In this document: in pieces, positions 1 to 8,965 of the stretch
Layout: each line of letters begins with the position of its first letter
Numbering within the stretch: position 1 is the first letter of the stretch
Assembly: GCA_965247125.1 (NCBI GenBank)
Contig: CBDFGO010000003.1
Coordinates: forward strand, 310,001-374,000
Length of the DNA: 64,000 bases
DNA from: CALBJU01 sp965247125
Lineage (GTDB): Bacteria; Bacteroidota; Rhodothermia; Rhodothermales; UBA10348
Direction: 5' to 3'
Program-made: the position numbers and the translations under genes
The notes under the pieces: model-generated
Database searches by the model: none
Seen by the model: only the letters and a program-made list of their open reading frames with translations
Told to the model about the DNA's origin: nothing

Positions 1-864
1 GATCACATCTGACTGAAAATTATCTTTGCTGCGCTGTTCCCAGCCACTGATGAGTTGCTCTCTGATCTGTTCGCGCAACGTTTCGGCGTTTTCAACCCGA
101 TCATGGGTCACCTTTTTGACCATGTCGTCGTCGAGTTCGGGTAACTTGCGAATTTTTACTTCGCGGAGGGTAACCTCGTAATGGCGTTTCTCCTCGGCCT
201 CAGGTCCTGCAAACTTGACTTTCTTGGTGGCACCGACCTTCATCCCCGTCAGCACTTTTTTCAATTCCGGAACCAGGTTCTCGTCACTCAGGAGAAACGG
301 AACGCCTTCCTGCATGTCTCCCTCAACGGGTTTTCCACCCTTTAATTCGAGCCGCTGCATATCCACGAGCACGTAGGAATCTGTCTTCGCCGGACCCTCG
401 GCCGGAGTGAGATCTGCGTGTTCTGAAAGCAGATGGTCTATTTCCTTCTCAACATCGTCCTCGCCTACCTGGTGGACGAGCTTTGAAATCTTGATCCTCG
501 CGATGTTCTTCAGCTTGATGGTTGGGCGAACTCCGAAGCGTACGACCGCTTTCAGATCTCCTTCGTATTCGTATTCCAGATCCGTGATGGTTGGTTGGCC
601 CATCACATCGTAGTCTTTGCCGTCGAGAATGGTTGTCCGAAATGTCTGCTGTACAGCTTCTTCAGCTACGCCGTAAGCCAGGGCTTTGCCGTACACTTTT
701 TTGACCACCGAGGAAGGTACCTTTCCTGGGCGAAATCCTTTCATTGAAGTACGGGCACGCTGCGTTCGTACCGCATCTTCAAATTCTTTGGCTAGATCGG
801 CTGCTTCCGCATTGATCTCGAGTTCGAACTCGACTTCGGAAATCTTCTTGATTTCAGTCTGCAT
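1..864 (-). CDS. tig: Trigger factor, C-terminal part beyond window
   Basis: Ribosome-associated chaperone and peptidyl-prolyl isomerase that meets nascent chains at the exit tunnel. The reverse-strand frame opens with ATG at 864 (MQTEIKKISEVEFELEI) and stays open to base 1, giving 288 visible residues. The N-terminal ribosome-binding domain carries the family signature as GFRPGKVP near residue 43. It is followed by a PPIase-like segment (VLVDMQRLELKGGKPVEGD) and the start of the C-terminal chaperone arms. Family members are usually 430-450 residues, so about a third is missing because of the window edge, not mutation. Confidence 0.95.
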   Translation of the reverse strand, partial: MQTEIKKISEVEFELEINAEAADLAKEFEDAVRTQRARTSMKGFRPGKVPSSVVKKVYGKALAYGVAEEAVQQTFRTTILDGKDYDVMGQPTITDLEYEYEGDLKAVVRFGVRPTIKLKNIARIKISKLVHQVGEDDVEKEIDHLLSEHADLTPAEGPAKTDSYVLVDMQRLELKGGKPVEGDMQEGVPFLLSDENLVPELKKVLTGMKVGATKKVKFAGPEAEEKRHYEVTLREVKIRKLPELDDDMVKKVTHDRVENAETLREQIREQLISGWEQRSKDNFQSDVI

Positions 865-1036
865 TGTAGGGCGGGTCTCGAATGGGTGGGTCTGCCCGAT
901 GAAATGCGCTTCCAAAGTGAGCGCGAAATCCGGTAGAGCAGACGGGTAACTGAAAAGCGCCAGCGTGGTTCGATACCACAGGCGTCATTCAGCCTGTTTC
1001 GGCAGCTTTTCACAAAGAAGGATAACAGGCGAGATC
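865..1036. other. Intergenic region upstream of tig
   Basis: 172 bases separate the reverse-strand tig start from the 3' end of the next reverse-strand gene. They should hold the tig promoter, but I see no clear -35/-10 pair. Around 920-995 the forward strand has tRNA-like words (GGTAGAGCA, GTGGTTCGATACCAC), yet no acceptor or anticodon stem closes. I see no gene here. Confidence 0.4.
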
Positions 1037-4000
1037 TTAAAAATCGAGACCGACGCTGATATAGGTGTGTCTATCGCCAAATCTGCGGCCGTCGAATGGC
1101 CACGCGAAGTCCAGACGAACAGGGTATCCAAGAAACAGTGTGCGTATCCCAAAGCCCGTTCCAACCATGAGTTCTTCGGCACGGCGCGGTTCGCCGACCG
1201 ACTCTCCAGGAAGAGCGTTCGCATCGCGGCCGCTCGTGGAGCGGCCGCCCCAGATATTGCCCACATCGGCGAAAACCTGCCCCTCGATATTGTAAAAAGG
1301 TATTAACGGAACGGGTCCGGGAAGCAAGGCGGCCACCAGGGGAAATCGGAATTCCGCGTTGATCAGCGCGAAATTGGAGCCGTTTGCAGCGTTGATGTCG
1401 AACCCACGCATCGGCATTACCGGCGTCGCAAAAACGAAATCAGATACATCTTCGATGGGAAATCCATTCAAATCATCAAAATTGCGGTTGAGCCAATTCT
1501 GTACTCCCGAGGAATAGAACACCTGCTGATGAGGACCAAATGACGTTCCCGCCGAAAGTCGTGTGGCAAAGGTGTACCGACCCTTCGCGAAAGAACTGTA
1601 TGTGCGTGCGTCGAAAAGGATCGTTCCGAACCGGATGGATTTGTCCGTAAAGCTCGTCGGCGCTCCCGAAAGTGAAACCGCGAGACGGGACCCATCTACT
1701 GGAAACAAGTAACCCGGCGTTGTGCTGTCCTTTGTGTACGTAATGCGCGGGGCCAGCAGCGTACGCGAGACTGAAGGACGTGTCACGTCCGTTACATCGG
1801 CCTGATTTACGCCTACGATGCCGAGTTCGACGTCAATGCGGTGAAATTTGTCGAACGGATAACTGGCCTGGATGCTTGCTCCGTACTGCCGATATCTGTA
1901 GTACGTTGGATCCACATCTGCGAAGTCGGCCAGAAGCCTTGACAGATGAAAGATGGATACAGACCAGTCTACTCGATCAGGCAGATAAAAATAGCCGAGC
2001 CGGTAATCTGAATTTCGCAGGTCCAACAACAAATTCGTTGCAATCAGAAATCGATGATCTCCCAGCATATCGCTGAACATTAATTGAGTCACACCCTGGA
2101 CTCCGTAAAGCGCATCATATCCCGCTGCTCCATACACGATGTCAGGAGAAAAACGAAGTTTGTAAGGCTGTGCAATGAATTCACCATCCTCATCCACCAG
2201 CGGTCCCGAAGCCGGAGATAGGAAGGCTTTGTAGGGCTCTTCGGCCCGCGTGACGTCATGATCAACCAGCGATTGGAAATCGAGCGTGATCCCACGCGCA
2301 AACGAGTCCACAGGAAGGTCGATGGGGTCTCGATCACTGAGAGCGAGCAAGGCTTCCAATCCCGGACTAATGAAGAGGTCAATCAGGGAATCCGGAGGAG
2401 AGGCAAATCTGACAGGACGGGGGGCCAGCCGCTCGCGGCCGCGTGGGTATGCTTCCCCGTCCATCGCGTCTCGGAGGAAAGGATTCGCGTCAACCCGACT
2501 CCGACCAGCCACGGTCAAGGCTGGCGCCTGTCTGAATTCACTCTCGTCCACGCGTTGCGCCCAGACGTTCGGAATGAGGGGTTCTCTGGGCAGCGATCGA
2601 TTAAATGGCAGTCGCAGCGAGTAAATCGAGGGTATTCCTTTTCGGAGACTCACGATTGCCGCCAGGTCGGTACCTGCGGCCACATTTACTTGCATCACTC
2701 CGATGTCAAGATCCGTGAGTGGCCGCACCCGTCCCGAAACCAGATGTTTTTCGTAGAGATTATTGATGCCATTGCGGTCAGATACGAAGACGATTCGGTC
2801 TGGATCAGCTCCGAATCGGGCGCTTCGGTCGTCCCACGTGGTGTTGGTCGTCAACCTGCTGGCTAAGCGAGCGTTCAGCGCCAGAAAGAACAGATCCAAC
2901 TGGTTGAAGTTTTCCTCGAAGATGCGAGTCTCTTGGGTCGTGTAGCGCTTCAATTCGGTTCGATCAGCTCGATCGGAGTGGAATACCAGCGACAACCCAT
3001 CAGGACTCCAGGCGGGTTCGTAGTCGCTGAAAACGTCATCAGTCAGGTTTTCAAATTTCTCCTTCTCGATATCTAGTATCCAGATATCACTCTGAACTCC
3101 GTTGGTAGCGCCCAGAGCGATCTTCCCACCGTCGGGGCTCCACGAAAGCGACAGAATCTGCTCGATCTCGACGGCGTGAATCAGTCTCGTCCGCTCGGTG
3201 AGTACATCGACAATGGCAACCGCATGTGATCTTCCGCTTCTAACGGCGACTGCAAGTTGCGTGCCTTCAGGATTCCAGGTCAAGCCTGGTGTGAGAACGC
3301 TCAGTGACTCAAAATCTCGAGATATCTGCCCTTGAATAAGCCTTTTCTCGATCGTTCCGTCGTTTGCATCTGCGATGAATACGTCAAATAATCCGCTTGT
3401 GGTCGATACATAGGCGATCTTGTCGCCGAGAGGGGAGAGTGCGGGACTCGTATTGTAGAATCCATGTTCGCTGGTGATTATGGGCTTTGCGATCTCTTCC
3501 AGCGATTCGCGCGCGGTAACCTCGGGGAAGTGCACCTCCCTCAATGTTCGTTTCCAGCGCTCACTCAGTTCATCCAGGTTCAGGCCGATCGAGCGCACAA
3601 TGGCCTGTTCCACAGACCGAGCGCTTCGAAGTCGCTGTAGAATCTCCCCGATTTTCTCCTGACCGTACTGCTCTGCAATGTAATCCCAGACGCTTTGCCC
3701 TCCTCGATAGGCATAAAACCCACTCAAATTCTTTATCGAAGGGAGTTGGTCTTCCAGAACAGCCTCCCGCATGTACATGTCGGATCGGGTATCCCAACCG
3801 AGAGCCAGGTACTCGGCGAGACCCTCGCTGAACCAAGGAGGAATGCGCATTTTTTGCCCGGCCTGGATCAGCGATTGGATGGAGCCGCCGTAATACACCT
3901 CGTTGACCACGGCATGCACGAGCTCGTGGTGAATGACACGCCGAAAGTCTCGATAGTCACCCACAAACGGAATGGCGATCCTGTTTTTGAAAAGCTCCGT

Positions 4001-4450
4001 TAGGCCACCGATATAATCCGAGTAGGTCGGAAGATCGACGGCGTTGGTGACGGCGAACTCAGTGTGATTCTTGAAAACGATCAGGGAGATTCGCCTTTCC
4101 AGGTCCAGCTCAAAGAGTCTTGCCACAGGGTCAAAGGCTTCTTCCGCCGCCCGGGCGGTAAAATCGGCCAGGTAGGCCCCATCGTCGTAATAGTAGACGG
4201 TGAAGTGTTCACTCTGGACGTAGGACCAGTCCTGATCCTCATAGTGAACCTTGTTCTTTCCAAATCGAAAGTACTGAGCTTGCACTTTATTCAGTCCCAT
4301 GAGGGCCGAAAAAAGAACTCCAATGCAAGCTATGTGGAGGATGCGGCGCAGGATTGACACTAAAAGTGGGAAAATCTCGAGGACCGAAAAACAACCGTCC
4401 GAGGGTGTTAAGGCGTCCTGACTCACGCGGTTCCTGAATACGCCGGGCAA
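1037..4450 (-). CDS. Peptidase-MA-like / PD40 propeller / outer-membrane barrel fusion protein
   Basis: A protein of up to 1137 residues with three parts in order. First is a zinc-peptidase-like domain with HELVH near residue 175 and a GLAEYLA helix after it. Second, at roughly residues 310-650, are repeated PD40/TolB-like propeller blades (SPDGGKIALG, SPDGLSLVFHSDR). Third is a C-terminal region of about 370 residues resembling a BamA/surface-antigen barrel, ending in aromatic F (YISVGLDF). The signal peptide (RRILHIACIGVLFSALMGL...VQA) sits 30 residues inside the longest frame, so a GTG start at 4360 is more likely than ATG 4450. It probably sits in the outer membrane. Substrate unknown. 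Confidence 0.85.
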   Translation of the reverse strand: MPGVFRNRVSQDALTPSDGCFSVLEIFPLLVSILRRILHIACIGVLFSALMGLNKVQAQYFRFGKNKVHYEDQDWSYVQSEHFTVYYYDDGAYLADFTARAAEEAFDPVARLFELDLERRISLIVFKNHTEFAVTNAVDLPTYSDYIGGLTELFKNRIAIPFVGDYRDFRRVIHHELVHAVVNEVYYGGSIQSLIQAGQKMRIPPWFSEGLAEYLALGWDTRSDMYMREAVLEDQLPSIKNLSGFYAYRGGQSVWDYIAEQYGQEKIGEILQRLRSARSVEQAIVRSIGLNLDELSERWKRTLREVHFPEVTARESLEEIAKPIITSEHGFYNTSPALSPLGDKIAYVSTTSGLFDVFIADANDGTIEKRLIQGQISRDFESLSVLTPGLTWNPEGTQLAVAVRSGRSHAVAIVDVLTERTRLIHAVEIEQILSLSWSPDGGKIALGATNGVQSDIWILDIEKEKFENLTDDVFSDYEPAWSPDGLSLVFHSDRADRTELKRYTTQETRIFEENFNQLDLFFLALNARLASRLTTNTTWDDRSARFGADPDRIVFVSDRNGINNLYEKHLVSGRVRPLTDLDIGVMQVNVAAGTDLAAIVSLRKGIPSIYSLRLPFNRSLPREPLIPNVWAQRVDESEFRQAPALTVAGRSRVDANPFLRDAMDGEAYPRGRERLAPRPVRFASPPDSLIDLFISPGLEALLALSDRDPIDLPVDSFARGITLDFQSLVDHDVTRAEEPYKAFLSPASGPLVDEDGEFIAQPYKLRFSPDIVYGAAGYDALYGVQGVTQLMFSDMLGDHRFLIATNLLLDLRNSDYRLGYFYLPDRVDWSVSIFHLSRLLADFADVDPTYYRYRQYGASIQASYPFDKFHRIDVELGIVGVNQADVTDVTRPSVSRTLLAPRITYTKDSTTPGYLFPVDGSRLAVSLSGAPTSFTDKSIRFGTILFDARTYSSFAKGRYTFATRLSAGTSFGPHQQVFYSSGVQNWLNRNFDDLNGFPIEDVSDFVFATPVMPMRGFDINAANGSNFALINAEFRFPLVAALLPGPVPLIPFYNIEGQVFADVGNIWGGRSTSGRDANALPGESVGEPRRAEELMVGTGFGIRTLFLGYPVRLDFAWPFDGRRFGDRHTYISVGLDF

Positions 4451-4494
4451 TTAGCAGGGCACGTGCAGGTGCACGGCAGCTGAGCGGCCCCGTT

Positions 4495-5802
4495 TCATGC
4501 GTATTTGATCCACTTGATCATTTCTTTCAGCGACGGCTTCTTACCATAACTCAGGATTCCTACACGATAGATCCGGGAGCTGACCCAGACGGCTCCAACG
4601 AACGTGGAGAGCAAAAGCGTAACTGACGCCACAATTTGCCACCACGGTACGTCAATCATAGCTATGCGGACGACCATGGGGATGGGTGCTGTAAACGGGA
4701 ACAGGGAAAGGAATACCGAGAGGGTGGAATTGGGGGCCTCGATGACGACAGATAAAAACATGATCGACATGATGATGGGCATCATTACCGGTAACATCAG
4801 ACTTTGCGCATCCTGTTGCTGCTCAACCGCAGACCCGATACCCGCGAACAGCGTGGCATAGAGCAAGTATCCAAGGAGGAAATAAATCACGAAAAAAATG
4901 AACACTTCGGGGCCGAGGTCCGGTAAGTTGATGCCGGCTGCTTCCATCATCTCCGTCTTCGTGGCTGTTTCTGGAAGGTCAAATTCGGCTGGATTCATGA
5001 ACAAGCTCATTACCGATCCCGAAAAAATGGTGCCTCCTGCGATCAACATCGCCCAGAAAGTCATCTGTACCAGACCCATGGCTCCAATTCCCAGGACCTT
5101 TCCCATAAGCAGTTGACAGGGCCGTACCGAAGACACGATGATCTCGACCACCCGGCTCATTTTTTCCTCGATCACTCCCTGCATGACCACAGATCCATAT
5201 ATGATCATCGTCAGGTAGATCAGAAATCCCATTATGCCGCCGACGACAGCGTAAGCGGCGCTGCTTCCCTGTTCTTCCCCTTCACTCGAAAGTCTAATCG
5301 ACTCGACCGAAATGCGTGCATCGATTATGGCGAAAACTTCAGCTGATACAGACTGATCCTCCAGCCGTTTGCCCCGGACTGCAGTTCGCACGATGGAGCG
5401 GAGATCGAAGTTGAAACCACCGAGGCCGTCAGCTTCCATTGAATAGAATCTCGTGATCGCCTCTCCCGAAATCACGTCCTCCGGTAACACGAGGTATCCA
5501 TCCGCGCCTCCGCTCAATACGCTGTCACGCAGAACTTCTTCGGGTCCCTCGCTCTCCACAAACACCACGTGGCCGTCCGGGTCTTCGAGCTCTGCTCCAA
5601 GCCGGCCGGTGTGATCCAGAACCAGAACGGTCTTTTCATCCTCCTGACCTTCTTGGACTGCGGAAATCGAAAGGAATCCAATGACGGTAATAAACCCGAT
5701 CAAAATGAGGGGTCCGAGCAGCGTAGTAATGATGAACCAACGAGTCTTGACCCGTTTCAAGAACTCATTCTTCGCGACGATGAAAGTTTTATTTGAAGTC
5801 AT
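4495..5802 (-). CDS. ABC-2 type transporter permease (NatB-like)
   Basis: Membrane subunit of an ABC exporter, 435 residues. It has one N-terminal membrane helix after a basic start (NEFLKRVKTRWFIITTLLG), a soluble extracytoplasmic domain of roughly 130 residues, and then about five hydrophobic helices from residue 185 on, including the IEEKMSRVVEIIVSSVRP segment typical of NatB/YhaP permeases. It starts 11 bases after the stop of the ATP-binding gene at 5814-6752, so the two form one reverse-strand operon. Related systems export sodium or drugs; the substrate here cannot be read from sequence. Confidence 0.9.
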   Translation of the reverse strand: MTSNKTFIVAKNEFLKRVKTRWFIITTLLGPLILIGFITVIGFLSISAVQEGQEDEKTVLVLDHTGRLGAELEDPDGHVVFVESEGPEEVLRDSVLSGGADGYLVLPEDVISGEAITRFYSMEADGLGGFNFDLRSIVRTAVRGKRLEDQSVSAEVFAIIDARISVESIRLSSEGEEQGSSAAYAVVGGIMGFLIYLTMIIYGSVVMQGVIEEKMSRVVEIIVSSVRPCQLLMGKVLGIGAMGLVQMTFWAMLIAGGTIFSGSVMSLFMNPAEFDLPETATKTEMMEAAGINLPDLGPEVFIFFVIYFLLGYLLYATLFAGIGSAVEQQQDAQSLMLPVMMPIIMSIMFLSVVIEAPNSTLSVFLSLFPFTAPIPMVVRIAMIDVPWWQIVASVTLLLSTFVGAVWVSSRIYRVGILSYGKKPSLKEMIKWIKYA

Positions 5803-5813
5803 ATTACTTCTCG

Positions 5814-6752
5814 CTAAGCCTCTTCTTCATCTTCAAGACTGCCCTGTTGCTCGGTCACAGCCGTGACAAATATCTCCCTCATGGGAGGCTCGATCAGTTC
5901 AAATCTGGTGATGTCTCGAACGCTCTCCAACGCGGCCTTGAGCACTGTTTTCGAAGGTGTGCCGTTCAACAGTCGGATTTCGGCGTGTCTCAGGCTTCGG
6001 GCGTTAATGCGGACGGACCCATTGGCCTCCAATCCATCCAGAAACGCGTCCGAACCTTCGAAATCGATCATTACGACATTTTTGCCGAATTGACGTTTAA
6101 TGTCGCTGAGGGCTCCTTTTACAACAATTTCGCCTCGGGAAATGAGACAGATGTCGTCGCAGAGCTGTTCGACCTGTTCCATGCGATGGGAGGCGAAAAC
6201 GATGGTGCGACCCACATCCTTGAGCTCGTGAATGATATCCTGAAGGAGGTCGGAATTAATGGGATCCAGCCCTCCGAACGGTTCATCCAGGATGAGCAGT
6301 GAGGGATCATGCAGAATCGTGGCGATGAACTGGATCTTCTGCTGCATCCCTTTCGAAAGTTCATTTGTTGCCTTCCCAACCCAGTCGAGCGCTCCCATCC
6401 GATCCAGCCAATACTTGAGACGTTCTTTTGCAAGTGATCTGGAGAGACCTTTCAGTTCAGCGAAATAGAGCAGCTGATCGCCGACCTTCATTTTTTTATA
6501 CAGGCCGCGTTCCTCGGGCAGATACCCCATGCGTTCTTGCGAGGTAGGACCAACTTTTTCGTTCCCGAACAGAATGTCGCCCGAATCCGGAATGGTGATG
6601 TAAGCCATCATCCGGATTGTCGAACTTTTTCCCGCGCCGTTGGGACCAAGGAGGCCTAGAATTCTACCGGGCTGTGCCTCAAAGGACACGTTGTTCACGG
6701 CCAGGACCTTATCGTAACGCTTGGTTACGCCCTGCACCTTCAGGGTGGGCAT
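5814..6752 (-). CDS. ABC transporter ATP-binding protein (NatA-like)
   Basis: ATPase partner of the permease at 4495-5802, 312 residues. It shows Walker A (GPNGAGKSS, about residue 36), a signature loop in the form LSKGMQQK, Walker B with D-loop (LLILDEPFGGLDP) and the switch histidine (FASHR). The C-terminal ~90 residues are the DUF4162-like extension usual in NatA-type subunits. It lies 3 bases downstream of the lipoprotein gene at 6756-7382, so all are likely co-transcribed. Confidence 0.93.
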   Translation of the reverse strand: MPTLKVQGVTKRYDKVLAVNNVSFEAQPGRILGLLGPNGAGKSSTIRMMAYITIPDSGDILFGNEKVGPTSQERMGYLPEERGLYKKMKVGDQLLYFAELKGLSRSLAKERLKYWLDRMGALDWVGKATNELSKGMQQKIQFIATILHDPSLLILDEPFGGLDPINSDLLQDIIHELKDVGRTIVFASHRMEQVEQLCDDICLISRGEIVVKGALSDIKRQFGKNVVMIDFEGSDAFLDGLEANGSVRINARSLRHAEIRLLNGTPSKTVLKAALESVRDITRFELIEPPMREIFVTAVTEQQGSLEDEEEA

Positions 6753-6755
6753 GTT

Positions 6756-7382
6756 CTAGGGGGTATCGGTAGCTGAATCAGAATAAAACCCAATATAGTC
6801 TACCGCGATGGTGTATGGGCCGAAGATATTTGAATAAATCGCGATATGAGTCAGATCATCGCCGCTCCATTTTCGAGATCGACCAAAGCCTTCCTGTTTG
6901 AACAGGGCGAATGGAATGCGGAACAGATTCCACTCCGTCGACACTTCGATGTAGGAGTTGTAATAATCAAAGTCCGTCACTGCCAGGGTTCCTATCTGGA
7001 CAATAAATGAACCCCGTGTGCCTTTCATCCTGATTTCAAGCCCGTCGTACGCCGTGGCGTCCGTGACTTCGGAAATGCGGTCATCCAGGAATTGTCCCAA
7101 CCTCACGCGCGCTCCAGAAACCTTGTCTCCGCTGGACCCAAACGGGCGCATGCCGCCCACCGTCATCTGGTATCGGGACCGAGAAACACCGCCCGATTCG
7201 ACAAAAACTGTGGCATTGGTTTCTGGTCCACCAGATACATTCTCCCATGTGAAGCCGAGATTATTGTACACATCTCCATCTTCGAAATTGTCGATCCTAC
7301 CGTCGATCATGGGAATGTTTTCTGTTTGAGGGCCACATCCCACAGCTCCCGAGACCAAAAAACACAGAATCAGATATCGCAT
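6756..7382 (-). CDS. CIA30-domain lipoprotein
   Basis: 208-residue putative lipoprotein with a short signal peptide and lipobox cysteine (VSGAVGCGP). The rest matches a CIA30/NADH:ubiquinone intermediate-associated-30 fold: a DNFEDGD opening, a GGVSRSRYQMT strand, YDGLEIRMKGTRGSF, and the closing IAIYSNIFGPYTIAVDYIGF. In bacteria such domains are carbohydrate-binding-like beta sandwiches of unknown role. It sits at the head of the ABC exporter operon, directly after a small unknown gene with 4 bases between them. Family assignment is by pattern only. Confidence 0.8.
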   Translation of the reverse strand: MRYLILCFLVSGAVGCGPQTENIPMIDGRIDNFEDGDVYNNLGFTWENVSGGPETNATVFVESGGVSRSRYQMTVGGMRPFGSSGDKVSGARVRLGQFLDDRISEVTDATAYDGLEIRMKGTRGSFIVQIGTLAVTDFDYYNSYIEVSTEWNLFRIPFALFKQEGFGRSRKWSGDDLTHIAIYSNIFGPYTIAVDYIGFYSDSATDTP

Positions 7383-7386
7383 GACC

Positions 7387-7755
7387 TTAGAGAATACCCA
7401 TGGTTCGACCTGGGATCGGGATCAGGTACTCGGGCCGAAACATATCCTGGTGGACACCAAACTGACCAGTTCCCCTGAAGTCCACGGCAATGAATCCTTC
7501 GACGGTGTCCTGAACCTCACCGATTCCATAGTAGCACGGCATGGGCCCGTAGTACACCAGTTGGCCCTCGGCAAAATCCTGTGTCTGCCGCGCGCGTCGA
7601 TGGAACGCTGGAATCAGCGGAAGCAGTTCGAGGCGATATGGAATCTGAAGGTTTCTCATCAGAATAAATTTGGGCGCTTCAACGCGATAATTGGGCGTTG
7701 GGTTCTGGGCCTGTTCCAAGTATACGGATGCTTGGTTAGGGCCCCTTTGTTGCAT
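7387..7755 (-). CDS. Hypothetical protein, 122 residues
   Basis: I do not recognise this protein. It is 122 residues, has no signal peptide or membrane helix, and has a well-ordered C-terminal half (VEGFIAVDFRGTGQFGVHQD). It is the first gene of a probable reverse-strand operon with the CIA30 lipoprotein and the ABC exporter, 4 bases upstream of the former. An ~80-base divergent spacer separates it from the forward DUF4290-like gene and should hold both promoters. Confidence 0.65.
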   Translation of the reverse strand: MQQRGPNQASVYLEQAQNPTPNYRVEAPKFILMRNLQIPYRLELLPLIPAFHRRARQTQDFAEGQLVYYGPMPCYYGIGEVQDTVEGFIAVDFRGTGQFGVHQDMFRPEYLIPIPGRTMGIL

Positions 7756-7835
7756 AGTTTACAGGTCCCCTCTGCCGTCTACGTATCAGAATTCGGCGTC
7801 TTTGCTCCACATTCAGCTCCAATATCATAGCAGTC

Positions 7836-8348
7836 ATGAAATACGAACAAAAAGTTGTGGACCGTCAAGTAGGACGCAATGCCGACCTGTTCGCCGCAAA
7901 AATTGGTGAAATGCCAACGCCCGATGAGCGTTATCCATACATCAGAATCTTGATTTCAATCATCGAACAGGCGCATCCCGAGTGGAATCAGGCGCCGAAC
8001 AAGGACAAGCAGATCGCCCATCTGATATTTCATATGAGCCATGGGGCAGTCCCTCAGGACGAGATCGCAGAAATCGTGATGCTTCGCGACGAGGAGCGCG
8101 GATTTACGAATCATCTCAAGGATCGTGACAAGGATCGGGCCAAGGTTCAGGCCAAGGATGAGGCCAAGGATGAGGACAAGGATGAGGACCAGGATCAGGA
8201 TAGTGATGGAGATGGGGACAAGGATCGCGAAAAGGATCAGGATGATGATGGAGATGGGGACAAGGACGAGGAGAAAGACGAGGACAAGGATGAGGAGAAA
8301 GATGAGGAGAAAGCCGAGCACCAGGACGAGGAGAAAGACGACGACTAG
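7836..8348 (+). CDS. DUF4290-like protein with long acidic/lysine repeat tail
   Basis: 170 residues in two unlike halves. Residues 1-90 (GRNADLFAAKIGEMPTPDER, then an ILISIIEQAHPEW helix and IAHLIFHMSHGAV) resemble the DUF4290 family of Bacteroidota. Residues 91-170 are almost only D, E and K with a few R and Q, built from degenerate GAT/GAC/GAG-AAG codon repeats. The tail is probably unstructured and highly charged. The repeat DNA could change length by slippage. The gene is convergent with ruvC. Confidence 0.75.
   Translation: MKYEQKVVDRQVGRNADLFAAKIGEMPTPDERYPYIRILISIIEQAHPEWNQAPNKDKQIAHLIFHMSHGAVPQDEIAEIVMLRDEERGFTNHLKDRDKDRAKVQAKDEAKDEDKDEDQDQDSDGDGDKDREKDQDDDGDGDKDEEKDEDKDEEKDEEKAEHQDEEKDDD
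8110..8345 (+). repeat. Degenerate GA-rich codon repeat (acidic tail)
   Basis: About 235 bases consisting of degenerate 6- and 12-base units such as AAGGATGAGGAC. A near-duplicate block (GATGGAGATGGGGACAAGGA) occurs at 8206 and again at 8248. It codes the D/E/K tail of the DUF4290-like gene. The strong strand bias (purine-rich forward strand) makes the complementary strand read as a false hydrophobic frame. Confidence 0.8.
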
Positions 8349-8396
8349 GGAGATGCCTGATAGCCCTTACCGTTTAGCGGCCAAATCTGGCGAGGA

Positions 8397-8936
8397 TTAT
8401 CGGAGACGTTCTGGATTTGCACGCGTGAACGCATCCCAGTTCCTGTAGGAGCCTTTGCTGTCAGCGGCACCCCGATGGATGTGACACAGGGCAACCGCCA
8501 GGGCATCCGAGGCATCCATCTTGGGTGATTGTTCGGGTGACATTTTCAAAATCGTCTCGATCATGTAGCGAACCTGTTCCTTCGAGGCGTTTCCGTTTCC
8601 AGTCACGGCCTTTTTGACCTCTTTCGGGGTGTACTCGGTAACCGGAATTTGATGATTCAACGCAGCGAGCATCGCACTTGCTTGGGCGCGTCCAAGCTTG
8701 AGCATGGACTGAGGATTGTTACCGTAGACGGGCATCTCAATTGCGCAATAGTCTGGATGGTGGATGGCGATCAGTTCGCAGACCGACTCGTAAATCTGCT
8801 TCAGCTTCAACGAGTGGTCGCCTTTTCCCTGTACTCGTATCACCCCGCAGTCGAGGAGTATCTCATCGCGGCCCTCGACTCGAACCACGCCGAAGCCGGT
8901 GATGTTTGACCCGGGATCAATACCAAGAATGATCAT
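8397..8936 (-). CDS. ruvC: Holliday junction resolvase RuvC
   Basis: Crossover junction endodeoxyribonuclease that cuts Holliday junctions symmetrically with the RuvAB motor. The 179-residue protein has the expected length and acidic active-site residues: the first Asp in GIDPGSNITGFGV, Glu in YCAIEMPVYG, and the C-terminal Asp pair in KMDASDALAVALCH. It lies 29 bases downstream of yebC in the same direction, the common ruvC-yebC pairing. ruvB lies 17 kb away and no ruvA is visible. Confidence 0.97.
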   Translation of the reverse strand: MIILGIDPGSNITGFGVVRVEGRDEILLDCGVIRVQGKGDHSLKLKQIYESVCELIAIHHPDYCAIEMPVYGNNPQSMLKLGRAQASAMLAALNHQIPVTEYTPKEVKKAVTGNGNASKEQVRYMIETILKMSPEQSPKMDASDALAVALCHIHRGAADSKGSYRNWDAFTRANPERLR

Positions 8937-8965
8937 CTTTTCCAGTTATTGATATGCGTTCCCGA

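Noticed and set aside
905..1000. tRNA-like words on the forward strand (GGTAGAGCA, a GAA triplet in an anticodon-like loop, GTGGTTCGATACCAC)
   Set aside because: The T-arm has only four pairs, no anticodon stem forms, and no acceptor partner for GGCGTCA exists upstream; at most a degenerate fragment.
4058..4360. Long forward frames opposite the 1037-4450 gene and other large genes
   Set aside because: They are antisense shadows of well-supported genes with clear motifs on the other strand.
7956..8321. Reverse-strand frame encoding a very hydrophobic Leu/Ile/Val-rich protein
   Set aside because: It is the antisense of the purine-rich acidic repeat; composition follows from the codons on the other strand, and there is no start context.
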